Part shown: one piece after another, positions 1 through 5,763 of the stretch
How the letters are laid out: each line of letters starts with the position of its first letter
How positions within the stretch are numbered: position 1 is the stretch's first letter
From: an uncultured Bacteroidota bacterium
Lineage (GTDB): Bacteria > Bacteroidota > Bacteroidia > Flavobacteriales > Flavobacteriaceae
Reading direction: 5' to 3'
Length of the DNA stretch: 5,764 bases
Assembly: GCA_903888655.1 (NCBI GenBank)
Contig: CAISUR010000030.1
Span: 1-5,764, forward strand
Notes under the pieces: generated by a model
The model's database searches: none
What the model saw: only the letters and a program-made list of their open reading frames with translations
Told to the model about the DNA's origin: nothing
Translations under genes and position numbers: made by a program

Positions 1-1
1 A

Positions 2-1228
2 GAATTTAGAAATAAAATTAAAGAAACTACTTCAGAAGAAGGAAAAAAAGTTTTAAAACAACAACTCCGAAATTCTAGTGAACTTAAATCTTGGTGGATT
101 GACAAAATGAGAACCGATTCATTTCCTTTGCGTGAAAAGATGGTTTGTTTTTGGCATAATCATTTTGTTTCCACTTCTCAAAAAGTAAAAGTCAATTATT
201 GGATATATCAACACAATATGATTTTGCGTGAAAATGCTTTCGGAAATTTTAAAGATTTAACTAAAAAAATTATCAAGTCAAACGCAATGATTCGATATTT
301 AGATAATATTGATAACAAAAAAGGCAATTATAATGAGAATTTAAGCCGAGAATTATTAGAATTATTTACGTTAGGTATCGGAAATTATACCGAAAGTGAT
401 ATTAAAAATGGTGCACGCGCATTGGCAGGATTAAGTTATGGAGAAGATGAAGCTGTATACAGAAGATTTATTGAAGACAATAGCGACAAAACCTATTTTG
501 GAAAAACTGGAAACTGGAAAGTTGATGATTTGGTTGATATCCTATTTGAGCAAAAAAACATTCCTTATTTAATCACCAAAAAAATACTGAAATGGTTTGT
601 GTATGATAATCCATCGGAAACGCTTATTACTTATTATGGCGATTATTTCAGAAAAGTTAATTTTGAAATACAACCCTTATTGACTAAAATTATTGTAGAA
701 GAATATCCAAAAAACAATTCCGGAAGTAAAATAAAAGACCCCTTGATTTATATCCTTCAATTAATTGATGAATTACAGATTAAAGATATTGAAAGCAAAA
801 TGATTGCTTTTTTCTTGAAACAGCAAGGAATGGATCTCTTCAATCAAGTAAATGTCAAAGGATGGGATGGCGGAAATTCATGGTTAACTTCTCAAATTTA
901 TTTGCAAAGAAACAACACGGCTGATATGTTATGCAATGGAAAAATGCTAAACCGAAAAGAATTTAATAAAATTCCCGAAGAAGGAGAACAACCTAAAATT
1001 TCTTTTGAAAAAGTAAATGTTTCGTTGCATTTTGATACGAATGGAACCAATAAAAAAATAATTACTGATTTATCCAACAGATTATTATTTCAAGTAGATA
1101 ATGACATTCAAAAAGATATGGAAAATCTACTGAAATATGATTTTGATCCCAAAGAAGAACATGCGAATAATGCTGTCTTAAGACTTTTCAATTATATTAC
1201 CAAAACTCCCGAATACCAAATAATTTAA
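2..1228 (+). CDS. DUF1800 family protein, 5'-truncated by the window edge
   Basis: The frame is open from base 2 to the TAA at 1226-1228, giving 408 visible residues. The first ATG, at 107, is probably not the start: the 35 codons before it read without a stop and include a WWIDK segment that normally precedes the conserved core in this family. The true start lies left of the window, perhaps around 100 residues away judging by usual family length. Recognisable DUF1800 signatures are FWHNHF (149-166), a stretch with NENLSRELLELFTLG (332-376) followed by GNYTE, and GWDGGNSWL (860-886). The family's biochemical role is not established; members are usually encoded beside DUF1501 proteins, as here. 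The next gene starts 5 bases after the stop, so the two are very likely co-transcribed. No internal frameshift is visible. Family assignment is firm; function is unknown. Confidence 0.92.
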   Translation, partial: EFRNKIKETTSEEGKKVLKQQLRNSSELKSWWIDKMRTDSFPLREKMVCFWHNHFVSTSQKVKVNYWIYQHNMILRENAFGNFKDLTKKIIKSNAMIRYLDNIDNKKGNYNENLSRELLELFTLGIGNYTESDIKNGARALAGLSYGEDEAVYRRFIEDNSDKTYFGKTGNWKVDDLVDILFEQKNIPYLITKKILKWFVYDNPSETLITYYGDYFRKVNFEIQPLLTKIIVEEYPKNNSGSKIKDPLIYILQLIDELQIKDIESKMIAFFLKQQGMDLFNQVNVKGWDGGNSWLTSQIYLQRNNTADMLCNGKMLNRKEFNKIPEEGEQPKISFEKVNVSLHFDTNGTNKKIITDLSNRLLFQVDNDIQKDMENLLKYDFDPKEEHANNAVLRLFNYITKTPEYQII

Positions 1229-1233
1229 GAATT

Positions 1234-2400
1234 ATGAACAGAAGAAACTTTCTATCGCTCACAGGAACCTTTACGGGAGGCGTGCTTTTGCTGCCTGAAT
1301 TTTTGCATGCTTTTGGTTCACAAAATAGTTTGGTTATTGGCGAACAATGTTTGGTATTCATTCAACTGAATGGTGGAAACGATGGTTTAAACACCTTTAT
1401 TCCTTATGAAAATCCGTTATACTATGATTTAAGAACCAAAATTGCCATCGGAAAAGATATGGTCATTGGAAAAAACAAAGGCATGGCATTTCATCCTGCG
1501 TTAAAAGATTTTGCGCAAATGCAACAAAATGGCGATTTGACAATTCTACAAAATGTGGGTTATCCAGAACCTAATCGTTCACATTTTCGGAGTCAAGAAA
1601 TATGGCAAACGGCAACCGATTCCAACAAATATATCAGCGAAGGGTGGTTGGGCAGGTATTTAGATTTGCAATGTAAAGAACACCAACCTACCGCTGGAAT
1701 AAATATTGATTCTATTGACAATTTGGCTTTAAAAGGCGTTGAACCTAACAATATTACTGTAAAAAATCCGAATCAATTTAAAGTAAGAACGGATAAAGAC
1801 GATACCATAAAATTATCGGATAATCCGCAACTGGATTTTGTTAGAAAAATTGCAAATTCTGTCACAGAAGGTTCTGATGAAATTCAAAAAGCTATTGCAA
1901 AATCAACAACTGAAAACAGTTATCCTAAAACAGGATTGTCTAAAAACTTAGAATGGATTGCTCGGTTGATCAAAGGAAATCTAAACTCAAAAGTATATTA
2001 TACTTCTTTGGGTGGTTTTGATACTCATGATAATCAATTATCGATTCAAGAAAAAAAACTAACCGAACTAAACGATGCTATTTTTAGTTTTTATCAAGAT
2101 TTAAAAAAGGCACAGTTGTTACAAAATGTTACCATAGTAGTGTTCTCTGAATTCGGAAGAAGGGTAAAAGACAATGGAAACGGAACCGATCATGGAACTG
2201 CTGCACCTATGTTTATCATTGGTGGAAACAACAAAGGAACTGTTATTGGGAACAATCCAAACTTATCTGATTTAGATAATGGTGATTTAAAACATGAAAT
2301 TGATTTTAGAAGTGTTTATGCCACCTTATTACAACAAAAAATGAATTTTGATTACACTAAAATTGGAATAAATAATAGTACTATAAATGGATTGTTCTAA
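1234..2400 (+). CDS. DUF1501 family protein, probable Tat-exported, alkaline-phosphatase-like fold
   Basis: Complete 388-residue protein. The N-terminus MNRRNFLSL resembles a twin-arginine signal (RR at 3-4) and is followed by a hydrophobic stretch at about 9-24, so export of a folded protein by the Tat pathway is inferred; no clear AxA cleavage site is seen. Family motifs in order are FIQLNGGNDGLNT (42-54), RSHFRSQEIWQTA (115-127), GGFDTHDNQ (260-268) and SEFGRRVKDNGNGTDHG (305-321). DUF1501 proteins belong to the alkaline phosphatase/sulfatase-like superfamily, so D50, D263, H265, E306, D319 and H320 are plausible metal ligands, but this is inference. The enzyme activity, if any, is unknown. 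The start is fixed by the signal sequence and by the 5-base gap after the DUF1800 gene. The pair probably forms one operon and may act together outside the cytoplasm. Confidence 0.93.
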   Translation: MNRRNFLSLTGTFTGGVLLLPEFLHAFGSQNSLVIGEQCLVFIQLNGGNDGLNTFIPYENPLYYDLRTKIAIGKDMVIGKNKGMAFHPALKDFAQMQQNGDLTILQNVGYPEPNRSHFRSQEIWQTATDSNKYISEGWLGRYLDLQCKEHQPTAGINIDSIDNLALKGVEPNNITVKNPNQFKVRTDKDDTIKLSDNPQLDFVRKIANSVTEGSDEIQKAIAKSTTENSYPKTGLSKNLEWIARLIKGNLNSKVYYTSLGGFDTHDNQLSIQEKKLTELNDAIFSFYQDLKKAQLLQNVTIVVFSEFGRRVKDNGNGTDHGTAAPMFIIGGNNKGTVIGNNPNLSDLDNGDLKHEIDFRSVYATLLQQKMNFDYTKIGINNSTINGLF

Positions 2401-2403
2401 AAT

Positions 2404-2435
2404 AACTCCCAACTCATAACTCATAACTCATAACT
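2404..2435. repeat. Heptanucleotide tandem repeat AACTCAT
   Basis: Three perfect AACTCAT copies occupy 2411-2431, followed by a partial copy (AACT, 2432-2435) and preceded by a degenerate unit AACTCCC (2404-2410). The array begins 4 bases after the DUF1501 stop and ends 6 bases before the candidate -7 element of the transporter gene. Short 7-base tandem arrays of this kind are known as STRR elements in cyanobacteria; here I only see the pattern. An 11-base match (ACTCATAACTT) recurs at 5105-5115. Confidence 0.85.
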
Positions 2436-2441
2436 TCCTTT

Positions 2442-2449
2442 TATCTTTG
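2442..2449 (+). promoter_or_regulatory. Candidate Bacteroidota -7 promoter element for the EamA gene
   Basis: TATCTTTG matches the Bacteroidota -7 consensus TAnnTTTG exactly and lies 21 bases before the ATG at 2471. The expected -33 TTG, about 17-23 bases upstream, is absent, because that position is filled by the AACTCAT repeats. The promoter is therefore plausible but may be weak or activator-dependent. Confidence 0.4.
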
Positions 2450-2470
2450 TCGGCTTTTTAAAAATTAAAA

Positions 2471-3370
2471 ATGTCGAAAAATAGTATCATCAAAGGAGTT
2501 TTTTTAGTGGGACTTGGCGCCACGAGTTATGGAATGTTAGCCACATTTGTAAAACTGGCTTATCAAGAACATTTTACTACGGCAGAAGTTACTTCTTCTC
2601 AATTTATCTATGGAATACTTGGCGTATTGCTTATTAATATATTCCAAAAAGCCAAATCCAAACAAGCTATTGATCAAGCTAATACAAGAAATATCTTCCA
2701 GTTAATGGTAGCTGGCAGTTCTCTTGGAATGACAAGTGTCTTTTATTACTTATGTGTAAAATATATTGATGTTTCTATCGCTATCGTATTATTAATGCAA
2801 ACCGTTTGGATGGGAGTTCTTTTAGAATGGTTTTTAGAAAAAAGAGCCCCTTCATTTCAGAAAATCATTGCGGTTTTGATAGTCTTATTAGGGACTACAT
2901 TAGCAACCAATCTTTTAAACAATACTAATCCAATAGATTGGAGAGGAATCATTTGGGGTTTATTAGCCGCTTCTTCATTTACAACTACCATGTTTACCGC
3001 CAATAGGGTGGCACGAGGCATTTCTTCAGCGCAACGAAGTTTGTATATGCTTTTGGGAGGAGCGGTAATTGTTTTTGCCTTTGCTTTATTCACACAAACA
3101 ACCCCTTTCAATGTTGCAATTTTCTTGAAATGGGGAATTTTTCTTGCACTTTTCGGAACAATTATTCCGCCTATGCTGCTAAATGCTGGTTTTCCCATTA
3201 CAGGAATAGGATTAGGAAGTATTGTTTCTGCATTAGAACTACCCGTTTCTGTATTGATGGCATTTTTTATTCTTAACGAAAAAGTAATTCCCATTCAATG
3301 GCTTGGTATTCTATTAATTATAGTAGCAATTGTTTTGATGAATATTACTTTTTCTTCTTCAAAGAAGTAA
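2471..3370 (+). CDS. EamA/DMT superfamily transporter, 10 membrane helices
   Basis: Complete 299-residue, very hydrophobic protein. Ten helices are apparent at about 7-29, 40-58, 74-95, 101-120, 130-147, 158-176, 190-208, 216-238, 244-268 and 273-293, forming the two five-helix EamA halves typical of the drug/metabolite transporter superfamily; about 300 residues is the usual length. The C-terminal half carries the characteristic pattern ALELPVSVLMAFFILNEK (254-271), followed by a last helix rich in I, L and V. The protein sits in the inner membrane and probably exports or exchanges a small metabolite. The substrate cannot be told from sequence, and neighbouring genes give no hint. The gene is separated from DUF1501 by 70 bases containing a tandem repeat and a candidate promoter, so it is probably its own transcription unit. 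It has no obvious terminator; read-through into the DoxX-like gene is possible. Confidence 0.93.
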   Translation: MSKNSIIKGVFLVGLGATSYGMLATFVKLAYQEHFTTAEVTSSQFIYGILGVLLINIFQKAKSKQAIDQANTRNIFQLMVAGSSLGMTSVFYYLCVKYIDVSIAIVLLMQTVWMGVLLEWFLEKRAPSFQKIIAVLIVLLGTTLATNLLNNTNPIDWRGIIWGLLAASSFTTTMFTANRVARGISSAQRSLYMLLGGAVIVFAFALFTQTTPFNVAIFLKWGIFLALFGTIIPPMLLNAGFPITGIGLGSIVSALELPVSVLMAFFILNEKVIPIQWLGILLIIVAIVLMNITFSSSKK

Positions 3371-3450
3371 ATATTTTTTGTCAAAGTAAAACTACAAACT
3401 AAAGTATCGATTGATTTATTTGTTATTTTCGACGAGAAATTAACTTACAC

Positions 3451-3816
3451 ATGGACAAACCTTGGCATTTATACGTCATGGCGTTGCTATATATCATAGC
3501 AGGAATCAATCATTTTAGAAAGCCCGAATTATATTTAAAAATAATTCCTCCATTCATTACGAATAAAAAATTCGTTTCTGAATTTAGTGGTGTAATTGAA
3601 ATTTTATTGGGAATTTATTTATGTATTCCCATTTTTTCATCGCTAGCTGCACGGTCTATAATGATAGTTCTCGTCTTGATTTTTCCTGCAAATATTTATA
3701 TGGTAGTCAATAAGGAAGCAAGTTTAGGTTTGCCTAAATGGATTTTGTATTTAAGACTTCCCTTACAATTTTTATTGATTTTTTGGGCATATCAATACTC
3801 CAATTTGAATTTTTAA
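3451..3816 (+). CDS. DoxX-like small integral membrane protein
   Basis: Complete 121-residue protein with four predicted helices at about 7-19, 43-61, 65-87 and 99-116. Family-like features are AGINHFRKPELYLKIIPP (17-34) after the first helix, a small-residue second helix (EFSGVIEILLGIYL), and a C-terminal LRLPLQFLLIFWA (101-113), as in DoxX/MauE-type proteins. The name derives from a subunit associated with an archaeal quinol oxidase, but short bacterial homologues have no agreed function, and a redox or membrane-stress role is only inferred. The ATG at 3451 sits directly before the first helix. The upstream 80 bases contain only an imperfect -7-like TATTTTCG (3424-3431). The aquaporin gene follows after 27 bases, suggesting co-transcription. 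Confidence 0.82.
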   Translation: MDKPWHLYVMALLYIIAGINHFRKPELYLKIIPPFITNKKFVSEFSGVIEILLGIYLCIPIFSSLAARSIMIVLVLIFPANIYMVVNKEASLGLPKWILYLRLPLQFLLIFWAYQYSNLNF

Positions 3817-3843
3817 TAATGAAAAATCATAAACTTTAATACA

Positions 3844-4566
3844 ATGAAAAAATTATTCGCTGAATTTTTGGGCACTTTTTGGCTGGTTCTTGGAGGATGC
3901 GGTAGCGCTTTATTTGCAGCAGAATTAACTACGCCAGACGGAATAATTATTGGCATTGGATTATTGGGAGTGGCATTGGCATTTGGTTTATCTGTTGTAA
4001 CAATGTGGTATGCCGTTGGATCTATTTCTGGTGGACATTTTAATCCCGCCGTTTCTTTTGGGTTTTGGGCAAGTGGACGATTTTCAGTAAAAGATTTGAT
4101 TCCTTATATGATGGCACAATGCACAGGTGCTATTGCTGCAGCTAGTATATTATATTACATTTGGTCAGGAAAGGCTGGTAATATTATAGATAATACAAAA
4201 GCGGGTGTTTTTGCAACCAATGGCTTTGAGAAATTTTCTCCTGACGGATATTCTATACTATCATGCTTTACGGCAGAATTTATTTTAACCGTGTTTTTCT
4301 TGCTGATAATTCTTGGAGCTACAGATAAATTGGCCAATGGAAAATTTGCTGGAATCGCTATCGGATTGGCATTGACATTAATTCATTTGATTAGTATTCC
4401 TATAACAAATACGTCGGTAAACCCTGCTCGGTCGCTTTCTCAAGCAATTTTTACGGGAGGAGAACCATTGCATCAATTGTGGTTATTTTGGCTAGCACCG
4501 ATTTTAGGGGCTGTTGTTGGTGGATTACTGTATAAAAATTTCCTTCAAAGAACAGAAAACGAATAA
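3844..4566 (+). CDS. aqpZ: Aquaporin Z-type water channel
   Basis: Complete 240-residue member of the MIP family, slightly longer than E. coli AqpZ. The N-terminus (KLFAEFLGTFWLVLGGCGSA) is nearly diagnostic. Both pore-forming NPA motifs are intact: SGGHFNPAVS with NPA at 67-69, and TSVNPARS with NPA at 193-195. The aromatic/arginine filter matches water-specific AqpZ: F47, H181, T190 and R196 correspond to F43, H174, T183 and R189 of the E. coli protein. A small F/H/T/R filter favours water over glycerol, so fast water flux across the inner membrane is the expected role. Six membrane helices and two half-helices fit the sequence. The loop around 112-135 is a little longer than in E. coli. 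It lies 27 bases after the DoxX-like gene and is followed by a strong terminator, so it ends the operon. Confidence 0.97.
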   Translation: MKKLFAEFLGTFWLVLGGCGSALFAAELTTPDGIIIGIGLLGVALAFGLSVVTMWYAVGSISGGHFNPAVSFGFWASGRFSVKDLIPYMMAQCTGAIAAASILYYIWSGKAGNIIDNTKAGVFATNGFEKFSPDGYSILSCFTAEFILTVFFLLIILGATDKLANGKFAGIAIGLALTLIHLISIPITNTSVNPARSLSQAIFTGGEPLHQLWLFWLAPILGAVVGGLLYKNFLQRTENE

Positions 4567-4590
4567 TCAACTCTAATTAATTATTTTTTG

Positions 4591-4621
4591 AAACGACGGA
4601 ATTATTTTCGTCGTTTTTTTT
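4591..4621 (+). terminator. Rho-independent terminator after aqpZ
   Basis: AAACGACG (4591-4598) pairs perfectly with CGTCGTTT (4609-4616). The stem can be extended inward by G-U, A-U and A-U pairs to leave a four-base loop. A run of eight T ends at 4621. It begins 24 bases after the aquaporin stop. Confidence 0.9.
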
Positions 4622-4656
4622 ATTAATGGTTTAAAGGAATCTCTTCCTCTCCCCAG

Positions 4657-4675
4657 CCCTCTCCAAAGGAGAGGG
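4657..4675. repeat. REP-like palindrome CCCTCTCC-AAA-GGAGAGGG
   Basis: CCCTCTCC (4657-4664) and GGAGAGGG (4668-4675) are perfect reverse complements around an AAA loop. A second C/T-rich half, CCTCTCCCC (4646-4654), sits just before it. From general knowledge, CCTCTCCCC-AGCCCTCTCC style blocks recur between genes in many unrelated bacteria, including Bacteroidota, as REP-like sequences. There is no T-run after the stem, and a separate terminator lies just upstream, so this is not the primary terminator. Confidence 0.75.
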
Positions 4676-4738
4676 TGACTGTGTGGATAAAGATACATTT
4701 TATTTTTAGTTTATTTTTTTGTGTGTAATTAGTTACCG

Positions 4739-4796
4739 CAAACCTGTCTGCCGACAGGCAGATTCACGAATTATCTTTTGCTACAAACCTGTCTGC
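4739..4796. repeat. 13-base direct repeat with overlapping palindromes
   Basis: CAAACCTGTCTGC occurs at 4739-4751 and again at 4784-4796. The first copy runs into two overlapping perfect palindromes: CCTGTC/GACAGG (4743-4748 with 4753-4758) and TCTGCC/GGCAGA (4747-4752 with 4757-4762), so two alternative hairpins are possible. The second copy has lost the palindrome and continues into AGAAAGGCTGC, which is repeated in inverted form at 5010-5019. The first copy looks like an intact intergenic hairpin unit and the second like a partial one. Confidence 0.75.
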
Positions 4797-4807
4797 AGAA
4801 AGGCTGC
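4788..4807. repeat. Outer left segment of the inverted repeat
   Basis: CCTGT (4788-4792), a 5-base extra segment, and GAAAGGCTGC (4798-4807) match in inverted form the right-hand block at 5010-5024. On the right this block sits one base from the 29-base arm; here 44 bases (4808-4851) intervene. The left copy therefore appears to be the same unit interrupted by insertions. Confidence 0.65.
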
Positions 4808-4851
4808 TACTATTGATATTTTAACACAAAAGCCACCAAAGATTTTTTTTA

Positions 4852-5008
4852 CCCGCTACCGCGCGAATCCTTTCGTGTGGTTCTATATATCAAACATTCT
4901 AAAAAATATTTATATTTTCAATTAATCAGTTTTTTATATTTTATCGTAAATATAGAAAATTATCGTTTATTATAATATACCACGCGAAGGGATTCGCGCG
5001 GTAGCGGG
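4852..5008. repeat. Long GC-rich inverted repeat around an AT-rich core
   Basis: The left arm 4852-4880 and right arm 4980-5008 are reverse complements at 27 of 29 positions; the first 19 (CCCGCTACCGCGCGAATCC) are identical, with differences at 4871/4989 and 4876/4984. The 99-base core (4881-4979) is almost all A/T. Each arm is also a hairpin by itself: in the right arm CGCGAA (4983-4988) pairs with TTCGCG (4993-4998), flanked by CC/GG; in the left arm CGCGAA (4862-4867) pairs with TTCGTG (4872-4877) through one G-U. GTAG lies at the foot of the right-arm hairpin (5001-5004), but on the 3' side, unlike the canonical 5' position in REP elements. The layout resembles two inverted REP-type units (a BIME) or a MITE. 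No target-site duplication is evident. Confidence 0.85.
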
Positions 5009-5009
5009 G

Positions 5010-5024
5010 GCAGCCTTTCACAGG
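5010..5024. repeat. Outer right segment of the inverted repeat
   Basis: GCAGCCTTTC (5010-5019) plus ACAGG (5020-5024) is the reverse complement of the split block at 4788-4807. With the adjacent arm at 4980-5008 it makes a compact unit of about 45 bases, read on the minus strand. The TGA of the small minus-strand ORF falls inside it. Confidence 0.65.
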
Positions 5025-5110
5025 AACTTTTTGCGGTGCTGGGAGCCATTATAATCAGAATCTTTTTTACCTTTTTCAGAAGTAGCATTTAAAGAGATTG
5101 ATTCACTCAT
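5018..5110 (-). CDS. Possible 30-residue small ORF downstream of the TPR gene
   Basis: On the minus strand an ATG at 5110-5108 opens a 30-codon frame ending in TGA at 5020-5018. It begins 17 bases after the stop of the TPR gene and on the same strand, so it could be co-transcribed. The predicted peptide is hydrophilic and rich in S, K and D/E, with a central EKGKKDSDYNG and a basic tail HRKKFL; there is no signal peptide, membrane segment or recognisable family. The last two codons and the stop lie within the repeat block 5010-5024, so the frame may be the remnant of something longer cut by the repeat, or simply chance. Short length and lack of homology keep confidence low. Confidence 0.25.
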   Translation of the reverse strand: MSESISLNATSEKGKKDSDYNGSQHRKKFL

Positions 5111-5127
5111 AACTTGGCAAAAAAGAA

Positions 5128-5763
5128 TTATTTTATTCTTTCATAAACATACTTTGGCATTTTTTTTAAGTCTTTTTTTTGTTCAGTCATCAACTGGATG
5201 TACTTTTTGTAATTTTCTTTGGCTTTATCTTTATCCTTTAATTCCCAATAACAATCAGCAAGGTTTAGATAGGCAACTGCTCGAGTTGGAAATTGTTCTA
5301 TTATTTTATTCAGAAGATAAAGGGCTGTTTTGTAATCTTTATACTTATTAAGATAAAATGCTTTGTTATTAATTACTTCACCTTCCTCATTTTTAAAAAA
5401 ATATTCTATTTCATCATAATAATTTGAATATTCTAGATCTTTTATTGAATGAAGAGGGTATAACATAACTGCTTTTGATGACTCGCCACAACCAATCTCA
5501 TAATGCTGATTAACTAAAAAAACTCCATCTGAAAAGGATATATAGTACAATAATTTATTTTTAAAAATAAGTTTGTAAAAACCAGCTTCTAACTCTCCTG
5601 ATTCTTTGTAAAGTGTTTCTAGGGTACATGTCTTTTTGATATTATCAAAAGTTACTATCAATTTTTTGTTTTTTAAAAAATCAATTCTGATATTACAAGG
5701 ACTCCTATATGAAAAATAAGTTGAATCAATTGTAACATTTTGTGAATTAATGCTATTTGAATA
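5128..5763 (-). CDS. Tetratricopeptide-repeat protein, N-terminus beyond the window
   Basis: The minus-strand frame ends with TAA at 5130-5128 and stays open to the right edge, giving 211 visible residues. The TTG at 5661 is an arbitrary internal candidate: 34 further in-frame codons precede it without a stop, and no ATG is present among them, so the real start is right of the window. The first 130 visible residues are a mixed, beta-rich-looking region with many aromatic residues (for example FYKLIFKNKLLYYISFSDG) that I cannot assign. Residues about 131-194 form roughly two TPR units, seen in NKAFYLNKYKDYKTALYLLNKI and AVAYLNLADCYWELKDKDKA, followed by a lysine-rich tail. TPRs usually mediate protein contacts; the partner is unknown. 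The gene is convergent to aqpZ, and no terminator with a T-run is seen after it. Confidence 0.82.
   Translation of the reverse strand, partial: YSNSINSQNVTIDSTYFSYRSPCNIRIDFLKNKKLIVTFDNIKKTCTLETLYKESGELEAGFYKLIFKNKLLYYISFSDGVFLVNQHYEIGCGESSKAVMLYPLHSIKDLEYSNYYDEIEYFFKNEEGEVINNKAFYLNKYKDYKTALYLLNKIIEQFPTRAVAYLNLADCYWELKDKDKAKENYKKYIQLMTEQKKDLKKMPKYVYERIK

Larger units (their letters stand above)
4567..5127. other. Repeat-rich region between convergent genes, without a confident gene
   Basis: This 561-base stretch lies between the ends of the convergent aquaporin gene (+) and TPR gene (-). It holds the aquaporin terminator, a CCCTCTCC palindrome, a 13-base direct repeat with overlapping palindromes, and a nested GC-rich inverted repeat around an AT-rich core, all listed separately. 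GC-rich blocks alternating with nearly pure A/T blocks contrast with the even composition of the flanking genes, suggesting accumulated repeat insertions. A 68-codon + frame at 4719-4925 crosses the repeats and is not credible as a gene. Only a 30-codon minus-strand ORF at 5018-5110 is a possible coding element. Confidence 0.7.

Noticed and set aside
107..109. ATG as the start of the DUF1800 protein
   Set aside because: Family-like residues (WWIDK) precede it in frame and the frame is open to the left edge, so the gene begins outside the window.
2857..3294. Antisense open frame of 145 codons inside the EamA gene
   Set aside because: It lies wholly within a well-supported membrane transporter on the other strand and has no recognisable domain; it is a shadow of biased codon use.
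4155..4337. Antisense 60-codon frame inside the aquaporin gene
   Set aside because: It is fully contained in aqpZ, with no homology or independent context.
4739..4796. Two 13-base repeats with a 32-base spacer, CRISPR-like
   Set aside because: There are only two copies, the spacing sequence includes the palindrome itself, and no cas genes are present.
4891..4921. Minus-strand promoter-like pair (AATGTTTG with TTG 20 bases upstream) in the A/T core of the inverted repeat
   Set aside because: The -7 match is 7/8 and such matches are expected by chance in nearly pure A/T sequence; no clear downstream gene on that strand.
4719..4925. 68-codon + strand frame in the intergenic region
   Set aside because: It runs through palindromes and one arm of the inverted repeat; the peptide is a translation of repeat DNA (repeated KPVCR segments) with no protein-like features.
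4852..5008. Inverted repeat as a bidirectional terminator for the convergent genes
   Set aside because: Neither arm hairpin is followed by a clean T-run in the direction of transcription, and aqpZ already has a canonical terminator at 4591-4621.
5154..5351. 65-codon + strand frame opposite the TPR gene
   Set aside because: It is antisense to the TPR coding region and has no family resemblance.
5659..5661. TTG as the start of the TPR protein
   Set aside because: The frame stays open for 34 more codons to the window edge and nothing favours this TTG, so the gene is treated as partial.
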